The notes below the pieces were generated by a model that made no database searches, was not told where the DNA came from, and saw only the letters and a program-made list of their open reading frames with translations. This document shows, one piece after another, positions 35,958-42,332 of a stretch of 64,000 nt of DNA. Numbering within the stretch: the stretch's first letter is position 1; each line of letters begins with the position of its first letter. Origin of the DNA: UBA1189 sp045594245 (GTDB lineage Bacteria; Bacteroidota; Bacteroidia; Bacteroidales; Bacteroidaceae); contig JAZNYG010000010.1 of the NCBI GenBank assembly GCA_045594245.1, forward strand, positions 1 to 64,000, written 5' to 3'. The translations under genes were made by a program, and so were the position numbers.

Positions 35958-37775
35958 TTACCCTTGCAGCCCCTCCTTCACCATTTTCGCCTTGCTCTTA
36001 CCAATGACAGCCTCTAATTCTTCGATGGAAGCCTCCTTGATGCGCTTCACCGTCTTGAAGTGGGCGAGCAGGGCCTCCTTGCTCTTTGCGCCGATGCCCT
36101 TGATGTTGTCGAGCGCCGAGGCGGTCTGCCGCTTGCTGCGCTTGTCGCGATGGAAGGTGATGGCAAAGCGGTGCACCTCGTCCTGTATGCGTTCGAGCAA
36201 GTGGAAGAGTGCGCTCTGCTGCTTCAGCCCTATGCTCATCGCGGGGAAGCCGAAGAGGAGTTCGGCTGTGCGGTGGCGGTCGTTCTTGGCCAAGCCGGCA
36301 ATGGCGATGTGCAGCCCCAGCGTGTCTTCCACCACTTCGCGGATGACCTCCATCTGTCCCTTGCCACCGTCGGCAATGATAAGGTCGGGGAGGGGAGTGC
36401 CCTCGGCAATCATACGCGAGTAGCGGCGATACACCACCTCGCGCATCGAGGCATAGTCGTCGGGGCCCACAACGGTCTTGATATTATACTTGCGGTACTC
36501 CTTCTTGCTGGGCTTGCCCATTCGGAAGACGATGCAGGCCGCCACGGCATCGGTGCCCGAGATGTTGGAGTTGTCAAAACACTCGATGTGAACGGGCATT
36601 TTGTCGAGCTTGAGGTGCTCCTGTATCTCCTTGAGCAGGCGCGTACTCTTCTGTTCGGGGTTGAGCTTGTCGGCCTGCTTCAGGCGGTCGAGCTTGTATT
36701 GCTTCACGTTGAGCAGCGAGAGGTCGAGCAACTTCTTGCGGTCGCTGCGCTGCGGCACGGTGAAGGTGACGCCCTCCAGGTCGATGTCCACGGGGAAGGG
36801 CACCACAATCTCCTTCGACTGGCTCTTGTAGCGCTCGCGCATCTCCACGATGCCCAGCGTGAGCAGCTCCTCGCGTGTCTCGTTCATCTTCTTCTTGTAC
36901 TCGAAAGTGAATGCCTGGTTGATGGCCCCGTTGGTGATGTGCAGGTAGTTGATGAAGGCGCTGCCGTCGTCCTCCTCGATGGAGAACACGTCCACGTTGT
37001 CGATGATGTGACTCACCACCTCGCTCTTCTCGCGGAAGCGCTCCAGGGCATCGTACTTGCGCTTCAGCTCCATGGCCTCCTCGAAGCGCATCTCCTCGCT
37101 CAGGCGGCGCATCTCGTCCATCAGGCTACGGCTCAGCTCCTTGGTGTTGCCACGCAAGATTTCCCTGATTTCACCGATCTGTTCCATGTATTCATCGTGG
37201 CTCTGCAGTGCGATGCACGGGGCCTTGCAACGCTTGATATGGTAGTCGAGGCAGGGCTTGAACTTGCCGCTGCGGATGTTCTCGGGAGTGAGCGCGAGGT
37301 TACACGTGCGCACCGTATAGAGCTGCTTGATGAGCCCGAGTATCTCGTTGAGCGTGGGGATATGGCTGTAGGGGCCGAAGTACTGCGAGCCGTTGCGGAT
37401 AATCTTGCGGGTCTTGAACACCTTGGGGAAGTACTCGCTGGTGATGCAGATGGAGGGGTACGACTTATCGTCCTTGAGCAGCACGTTGTAGCGCGGCTTG
37501 TACTTCTTGATGAGGTTGTTCTCGAGCAGCAGTGCATCCTCCTCGCTCTTCACCACCACGTAGCGAATATCGGCGATTTGACCGACGAGAACGCGCGTCT
37601 TGCCCGTCTGCTCCTTCTGGAAATACTGGCTCACGCGCCGCTTCAGATTCTTCGCCTTACCCACATAAATCACCGTGCCCTCCTTGTTGAGATACTGATA
37701 GCACCCCGGCGTGTCGGGCAGGTTCTCCACAATGGACTGCAAGTAGGGATTCTTCTTTAGTGGGCTTTCAAACAT
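35958..37775 (-). CDS. uvrC: UvrABC excinuclease subunit C
   Basis: A 605-aa UvrC that makes both incisions in nucleotide-excision repair with UvrA and UvrB. The N-terminal GIY-YIG domain is visible (LPDTPGCYQYLNKEGTVIYVGKAKNLKRR, shown in part: GTVIYVGKAKNLKRR). A Cys cluster follows (CLDYHIKRCKAPC). The UvrB-interacting UVR motif is near residues 205-240 (EEMRFEEAMELKRKYDALE). The C-terminal RNase-H-like nuclease has IECFDNSNISGTDAVAA and LIIADGGKGQ, with a final helix-hairpin-helix (LDNIKGIGAKSKEALLAHF). A long antisense ORF over it is a codon-usage artefact. Confidence 0.97.
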   Translation of the reverse strand: MFESPLKKNPYLQSIVENLPDTPGCYQYLNKEGTVIYVGKAKNLKRRVSQYFQKEQTGKTRVLVGQIADIRYVVVKSEEDALLLENNLIKKYKPRYNVLLKDDKSYPSICITSEYFPKVFKTRKIIRNGSQYFGPYSHIPTLNEILGLIKQLYTVRTCNLALTPENIRSGKFKPCLDYHIKRCKAPCIALQSHDEYMEQIGEIREILRGNTKELSRSLMDEMRRLSEEMRFEEAMELKRKYDALERFREKSEVVSHIIDNVDVFSIEEDDGSAFINYLHITNGAINQAFTFEYKKKMNETREELLTLGIVEMRERYKSQSKEIVVPFPVDIDLEGVTFTVPQRSDRKKLLDLSLLNVKQYKLDRLKQADKLNPEQKSTRLLKEIQEHLKLDKMPVHIECFDNSNISGTDAVAACIVFRMGKPSKKEYRKYNIKTVVGPDDYASMREVVYRRYSRMIAEGTPLPDLIIADGGKGQMEVIREVVEDTLGLHIAIAGLAKNDRHRTAELLFGFPAMSIGLKQQSALFHLLERIQDEVHRFAITFHRDKRSKRQTASALDNIKGIGAKSKEALLAHFKTVKRIKEASIEELEAVIGKSKAKMVKEGLQG

Positions 37776-37781
37776 AGTACA

Positions 37782-38360
37782 CTACTCTTGTTCTTTGTCA
37801 TATTGCACAAAGCCTATCGGACGGCGATTCGTTGCACCTTGTCTCTGTGATTGCAACTCGGCAAGTGTCTGGTTTATCAGTTCTAACTGTACACGGGTAT
37901 CTTCATTGATATCGTTATAATCGGCAAAAACCTCTTCGATATAGGCTTTCAGTTCCTTTACTTCGAGTTGCAACCCGGCCAACGTTCCGCTTGAAGGTAA
38001 ACTTATCATTTGACGTACTGCGACAAAAGCTCGCATAATACCCATATTAATCTGAACGGCAGTTTTTGAACTAAGCACACTGCTCAACATTGCCACTCCC
38101 AATTCAGTGAAAGCATAAGGATTACGTCTGACTCCCATCTTAATGGAATTGGAAGTCACAAATTGTGACCTCCATTCTTGTGTCTCCTCCGCTGAAAGTT
38201 GAAACATGAAATCTTCGGGGAAACGCTCAATATTGCGCTTGACAGCTTGATTGAGGACTTTTGTGGGAACTCCATACATCTCAGCCAAATCACGATCAAG
38301 CATAACTTTCTGACCTCGAATCTCGTATATCTTATTCTGTATTACCTGCAACTGATTCAT
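37782..38360 (-). CDS. ORF6N-domain (KilA-N-related) DNA-binding protein
   Basis: A 192-aa protein. The N-terminal ORF6N domain begins IQNKIYEIRGQKVMLDRDLA and continues YGVPTKVLNQAVKRNIERFP, EDFMFQL and NPYAFTELGVAMLSSVL. The C-terminus is helical/coiled. ORF6N proteins are known from phage antirepressors and bacterial accessory genes. It starts 6 bp upstream of uvrC on the same strand, but lower GC and the neighbouring repeats suggest acquired DNA. Confidence 0.92.
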   Translation of the reverse strand: MNQLQVIQNKIYEIRGQKVMLDRDLAEMYGVPTKVLNQAVKRNIERFPEDFMFQLSAEETQEWRSQFVTSNSIKMGVRRNPYAFTELGVAMLSSVLSSKTAVQINMGIMRAFVAVRQMISLPSSGTLAGLQLEVKELKAYIEEVFADYNDINEDTRVQLELINQTLAELQSQRQGATNRRPIGFVQYDKEQE

Positions 38361-38443
38361 TGGCTACATTTTTATATCAAAGCAAATATGCACAAATGCA
38401 AATTTAGTCACATCGTTATTCTGTGATTACTTAAGTTGTTGCA

Positions 38444-38545
38444 AAGATAATCATAAGCGAGTGAACAAACAACAAAGAAGGACGAGCAAAACTCGTTTTA
38501 GCGAGTAATATTTTGTTGTTTGCTCGCAACAAGTGGGATTATCTT
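38444..38545. repeat. 100-nt imperfect inverted repeat upstream of the ORF6N gene
   Basis: The nested arms are AAGATAATC (38444-38452)/GATTATCTT (38537-38545), GCGAG (38457-38461)/CTCGC (38523-38527), and CAAACAACAAA (38466-38476)/TTTGTTGTTTG (38512-38522). Inside is ACTCG (38491-38495)/CGAGT (38502-38506). It can form one long hairpin in DNA or RNA. It lies 84 bp upstream of the ORF6N start and could be a small non-autonomous element. Confidence 0.7.
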
Positions 38546-38687
38546 CACGACTTACCGTAAAGATACTGTTTTATCAGACATATAGGACTATTGCTGAACG
38601 AAAATAGGCATATTTTCGGATTATACAGCCTCAAAAGTAGCGCTCATACCAAAGAATAACTTCGACGAAGCAAACGAAAAAACTAAA

Positions 38688-38771
38688 TATCCACGGATAT
38701 TTCATTACGTATCCACGGTTATTTCATCACGTATCCATGGATATTTCATTACGTATCCGCGGATATTTAAG
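38688..38771 (+). repeat. Tandem array, four 22-bp units each with an ATATCC-x2-GGATAT palindrome
   Basis: Units at 38688-38709, 38710-38731, 38732-38753 and 38754-38771 (the last one shortened). They begin TATCCACGGATATTT, TATCCACGGTTATTT, TATCCATGGATATTT and TATCCGCGGATATTT. The first three end TTTCAT[TC]ACG. Each unit except the second is an almost perfect palindrome. There are no spacers, so it is not CRISPR. The period equals that of the array at 15953-16040. Confidence 0.8.
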
Positions 38772-38878
38772 TTTTTGAATGAAAAGATGTGAATTATTGG
38801 GTGAGTAGAATAGAAGAAAAGATACGCCGCGGCTTAGAAAAACTAACCTCAAATGTTGCTTTTTCAGTTGTCTTGCTG

Positions 38879-38886
38879 TAACTTTG
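38879..38886 (+). promoter_or_regulatory. Promoter -7 element before structured RNA 2
   Basis: TAACTTTG matches TAnnTTTG and predicts a start near 38893. It stands between the 22-bp array and the folded region 38949-39063. Confidence 0.5.
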
Positions 38887-38892
38887 CAGCGA

Positions 38893-39096
38893 TGAGTCGA
38901 AAGTCTCGTCAAGACATTTTGGTAAAATAGAAGCGTTATGCTCTCTTGTTAATGGAAACGTAGGAAATTTTCAGAAATGCAAGGTTAGTATAATGGTTCT
39001 ACGCGTTTCGCGTGGGCTGTTATCTCCATTTCTGTATTTCAGGTTTCCTACGACCTCCATTAACGATGTGGCGTATCAGGCCACGCTTCTTTTTCT
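38893..39096 (+). ncRNA. Structured RNA or terminator-bearing 5' leader upstream of the lipoprotein gene
   Basis: Nested stems are TTAATGGA (38949-38956)/TCCATTAA (39056-39063), CGTAGGAAA (38959-38967)/TTTCCTACG (39044-39052) and CAGAAATG (38972-38979)/CATTTCTG (39027-39034). An apical ACGCG-TTT-CGCGT hairpin (39001-39013) is also present. A short GTGGC...GCCAC stem (39068-39084) followed by TTCTTTTTCT is terminator-like. No ORF is supported. It could be an independent RNA, or a leader that attenuates the lipoprotein gene 43 bases later. I do not recognise the family. Confidence 0.55.
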
Positions 39097-39138
39097 AATT
39101 TTATGGAGTTATTAATTACGACTAATTAAAGAAGTATT

Positions 39139-39642
39139 ATGAAAAAGAGTATTTTGAAGTCAATGCTGTTGATGGTAGCAACAAGTTTGATGTTTATTTC
39201 ATGTAATCCTCCTATTATGGATTGGTATCCGATTATGATCTATGTTAAAGTATCTAATGCAGAGGGGCAGAACCTGCTTGACTCCGTAACCCCCAATAAT
39301 TTTATTGATAAAGAAATCTCTGCCGAATGGATGGGAGATACTTATATGGCAGATACTGTTTCATTGTGGGAGAAGCAACATGTGACACGAGAATATCTTC
39401 CTATGATGGATGGTTTGATGTATGTAACCAGAAATGGTGAGCCAATGCTCTACTTTGGCGAACTTGCAGGAGATGGCGACTATGATGACGAACCACTCAC
39501 TATTCATTGGCCCGATGGAAGCACGGATGTAATAACAGTAAAGAATAAGGCATATCTTTCTTCGGCAAACAGAAAATACAAGTTAAACGGTAAAGTGGTC
39601 GCCAAAGACACAGGCAACCCCATAATAAGCATTGTAAAATAA
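39139..39642 (+). CDS. Hypothetical lipoprotein
   Basis: A 167-aa protein with a signal peptide and lipobox (MVATSLMFISC, Cys22). The mature part is beta-rich and acidic (MIYVKVSNAEGQNLLDSV, PLTIHWPDGSTDVITVKNK). It resembles small Bacteroidales lipoproteins with an Ig-like fold and has no catalytic motif. It overlaps the start of the next (frameshifted) barrel gene by one base, so both were probably one operon. It is preceded by the structured RNA/leader. Confidence 0.8.
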   Translation: MKKSILKSMLLMVATSLMFISCNPPIMDWYPIMIYVKVSNAEGQNLLDSVTPNNFIDKEISAEWMGDTYMADTVSLWEKQHVTREYLPMMDGLMYVTRNGEPMLYFGELAGDGDYDDEPLTIHWPDGSTDVITVKNKAYLSSANRKYKLNGKVVAKDTGNPIISIVK

Positions 39643-40249
39643 TGAGCAATATGAAAAGATTTTTCAGTAGCGTATTCGTAGCCATAGCCTGCTGTATAGC
39701 ACTGAGCGCAGGAAACAAGCAGGAAGAAAACAATGGCAACTGGCTCCTTATGTCGGGATACGATATTCCGTGATGCTTGGCGATATGCAAGGCGAGGGTT
39801 ACTCAACCGTCAACTCCTTTATTTGGCAACCCAATGCTTGCTGGGGAGTCGGACTGGACTATGGAATGAACTACCATAACCCCGTAGACTATTCGTTCCA
39901 AGAAAACATGAATTACCAATATACAAGAAGACACAATAACTTCTTTGTCGGACCAAGTGCATATTGGTTTCCCATCAATACAGAAAAGCACAGACTACAC
40001 ATTGGAGGAAGCGTCAACTATTTCCACACCAATGACTTCAACAGATACAGAGATTTTGACACCAATAGCCAGCAATATGTATCAGAACGTTGCGAGGAGA
40101 TTATCATCAACTCAGTAGGGCTTGGTGCCAGCCTTGGATATGCCTACAAGTTGGGCGAACACGTGGAGTTAGGTGCACGCTTCTATACATCTTGGTCACA
40201 AGAGGAATTCCACCTGATAGGGTTATTCAACATCGGTTTTAGCTTCTAA
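39642..40249 (+). pseudogene. Frameshifted outer-membrane beta-barrel protein gene
   Basis: ATG 39642 (or 39651) opens a clear signal peptide (MKRFFSSVFVAIACCIALSA) and reads to TGA at 39771-39773. A different frame then carries QLAPYVGIRYSVMLGDM and about 150 more residues of a small beta-barrel (WGVGLDYGMNYHN, LGASLGYAYKLGEHVELGARF) ending in Phe (FNIGFSF). The two frames join sensibly near 39731 (AACAATGG) if one base is restored. The intact product would be a porin-family barrel of about 200 aa. A one-base deletion, a sequencing error or a programmed shift are all possible. A terminator follows at 40273. Confidence 0.75.
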
Positions 40250-40272
40250 TAGAGAGTAGCCTATAAATGCAG

Positions 40273-40309
40273 TCGGCGGTATGAACAAATGTTCTCTACC
40301 GCCGATTTT
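40273..40309 (+). terminator. Intrinsic terminator after the barrel gene
   Basis: TCGGCGGTA (40273-40281) pairs with TACCGCCGA (40297-40305) across a 15-nt loop and is followed by TTTTG. The nine-base stem is perfect. Confidence 0.85.
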
Positions 40310-40368
40310 GCATTATCCCTTAGTCCTCCTTGTTATAAACAAGCAAAGCCTACAACCCAATAGGAACG

Positions 40369-41529
40369 TCATACCTTCAGGAACACCTGTTGCCTATACA
40401 TCACTCGCAGAATCTGATAGATGATGACCGCATTGGCAATGGCAATGAGGGTGGGGTAGAAGTCGCCGGTGTAGGCTTTCAGGCCATACAGCAGGGAATT
40501 AGAAACACTGCTGAAGTTGACGCACGTAGCCAGCATATAGGCTGCGATGGAGTTGGTGCCGTAGACCTTTAGCCAGCGGGTGTGCTTGCTCCATCCCTTG
40601 CAATCGATAAGCCAGTAGAAGAGCGCCATGAGCAGGAAACAATAGCCGCTGCTCACGAGCACCATGGAGCTGGTCCACAGCTTCTTGATGACAGGCATCT
40701 GCAGTCCCCACAGCCATCCGCCAGCCACAAGCACGGCACCGATGATGGCCAAGGCGCAGCACTTGCGCAGAGGAGTAGACTCGGCATCCCGTAATATATG
40801 CCCGGCAAACATGCCCGTCATCGTGGTGACCGCGAACGTGAGGCTGCTGAGCACCCACGTATAATGATACCACGAAGCAAACACCACCTGTCCGTCCGCT
40901 ACGATAGCTCCATCACGGAAGCGCCCCAGCACCGTGCGGTCTACCCACTCGGCAAGGTTGCCCGTGGGAGTGTAGTTGCCGCCACCAAACTCGCCCACTT
41001 GTATCCATTCCATGCAGCCCCAGAACGCCAGCAATAGCCCCACGGCAACACCTATCTGTACACGCACCGAGCAATTAAGGTAGAGTAGGGAAGCGATGAG
41101 GTAGCCTACGGCAATGGATTGTAGTGTATTGGAATAGAGGTATATCCGTTCTGGATTGAGGCCCAAGAGATTGCCCTGACACATCATGCCCAGTATCCAC
41201 AGGAGTATCACTCGCTTGATGATGCGGCGGTAGGCCACTCCCTTATTTCCCTCACGCTTGTAGCGGGCCAGAGCAAAGGGTATCGTCACGCCCGACATGA
41301 ACATGAAGAGCGGCATCACCAGGTCCCATGAGGAGAAGCCCTCCCAATCAACGTGTGTGAAGCACCACATCACGCGGTCAAACCACGGAGCATCTACGGC
41401 ACCATCCAAAGCGTGCATCACCGCCTCCAGTCCCACAAGGCAAAAGAGGTCGAAGCCGCGCAGCACATCCAGCGACTCCAAGCGCTGTCGCTGCATCGTA
41501 TCCATTCGTTTTGGGGCATTCATGGTCAT
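40369..41529 (-). CDS. DUF5009/NagX-like multi-spanning acyltransferase-family protein
   Basis: A 386-aa integral membrane protein with about ten helices. RLESLDVLRGFDLFCLVGLE near the N-terminus and WDLVMPLFMFMSGVTIPFAL are the hallmarks of the family related to heparan-alpha-glucosaminide N-acetyltransferase (DUF1624/DUF5009, NagX). YGTNSIAAYMLATCVNFSSVS lies near the C-terminus. It may acetylate sugars across the membrane or transport them; the function is unproven. The start could also be ATG 41523. Confidence 0.88.
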   Translation of the reverse strand: MTMNAPKRMDTMQRQRLESLDVLRGFDLFCLVGLEAVMHALDGAVDAPWFDRVMWCFTHVDWEGFSSWDLVMPLFMFMSGVTIPFALARYKREGNKGVAYRRIIKRVILLWILGMMCQGNLLGLNPERIYLYSNTLQSIAVGYLIASLLYLNCSVRVQIGVAVGLLLAFWGCMEWIQVGEFGGGNYTPTGNLAEWVDRTVLGRFRDGAIVADGQVVFASWYHYTWVLSSLTFAVTTMTGMFAGHILRDAESTPLRKCCALAIIGAVLVAGGWLWGLQMPVIKKLWTSSMVLVSSGYCFLLMALFYWLIDCKGWSKHTRWLKVYGTNSIAAYMLATCVNFSSVSNSLLYGLKAYTGDFYPTLIAIANAVIIYQILRVMYRQQVFLKV

Positions 41530-41743
41530 CTTCTCCTATTTTGTTGCAAAAGTACGAATAAACGAGCGAGAAACCACCAAGCTTGCTTGGATATTTTAAT
41601 GCAGCTTATTCCAATAGTATAGGTCGAAGCAACTCCTATACTCTTCCATCATTATGTTGCGCCATAGATGCAAGATTTTGAGGTTACAAAAAGTTACAAT
41701 TCATATAACCACGATGAAATGGGCATTTTTTGAATCTTTTCTG

Positions 41744-41838
41744 CTATTTACACAGCATCACACTCACCCATGCCTGGATTTGATGTTCCACACCATTAAC
41801 AAGCAATGTACTAGGCGCTGTTAACTCCACATTCGCGG
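41744..41838 (-). pseudogene. Decayed C-terminal fragment of a glycosidase-like gene
   Basis: On the minus strand a frame reads ...SANVELTAPSTLLVNGVEHQ... to TAG. It aligns with the C-terminus of the MGH1-type glycosidase at 51975-53546 (SVESTAPYTLLVNGVEYR). About 30 codons remain and no upstream part of the gene is recognisable. It is therefore a remnant of a paralogue or of a former copy, and the sequence outside it in 41530-41846 holds nothing recognisable. Confidence 0.65.
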
Positions 41839-41846
41839 ATTGTAGG

Positions 41847-42332
41847 TCAGAACTTCTTGGTCCGTATGTGACAGTAGGGTTCTTCGCCTGTTTTGTTATA
41901 GTAGTCCTGGTGATACTCTTCGCCTGGCCAGAAATGTTCGGACGGGCGCAATGCCGTGTTCACCTCATATCCTTTTGAGCGCAGCAAGGCTATCACCTCT
42001 TCGGCAATATGTTGTTGCTCTTCATTGATGTAGAAGATTTGACTGCGGTATTGCGGACCAATGTCAGGGCCTATACCATCGGTTTGTGCTGGGTCGTGTA
42101 TCTCGAAGAATAATTTACATAATGCCTCATATGTGGTAGTGTCTGCATCGTATTCTACAAGTACAGCTTCCACGTGGTGGGTACGATGGGCTTTTACATC
42201 GGCATATTGCGGGTTCTCTTCGGGACCACCGATGTATCCCACAGTAGTATTCAGTACTCCTGGGGCACGTTGCAGCTGATACTGTACGCCCCAAAAGCAT
42301 CCCGCGGCAAAGATAGCTTGTTCTTTTCTCAT
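41847..42332 (-). CDS. msrA: Peptide methionine sulfoxide reductase A
   Basis: A 161-aa MsrA that reduces methionine-S-sulfoxide. The catalytic GCFWGVQYQLQ motif (Cys13 region) is at the N-terminus, followed by TTVGYIGG, HRTHHVEAVLVEYD and YRSQIFYINEEQ. The start ATG 42332 overlaps the stop of the upstream GH106 gene (ATGA, 4 bp). The longer in-frame start at 42398 lies within that gene and is unlikely. The coupling to a glycosidase is unusual. Confidence 0.95.
   Translation of the reverse strand: MRKEQAIFAAGCFWGVQYQLQRAPGVLNTTVGYIGGPEENPQYADVKAHRTHHVEAVLVEYDADTTTYEALCKLFFEIHDPAQTDGIGPDIGPQYRSQIFYINEEQQHIAEEVIALLRSKGYEVNTALRPSEHFWPGEEYHQDYYNKTGEEPYCHIRTKKF

Noticed and set aside
36060..37760. 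566-aa ORF on the + strand opposite uvrC
   Set aside because: Lies entirely antisense to a clear uvrC. It is leucine/valine/histidine-rich without a fold signature and is typical of the mirror frame of a GC-rich gene.
38688..38771. CRISPR array
   Set aside because: Units are contiguous with no unique spacers, and no cas genes are present; the same holds for 15953-16040.
39500..39806. Two minus-strand ORFs (96 and 100 aa) over the lipoprotein/barrel genes
   Set aside because: Antisense to a lipoprotein gene and a recognisable barrel; no supporting motifs.
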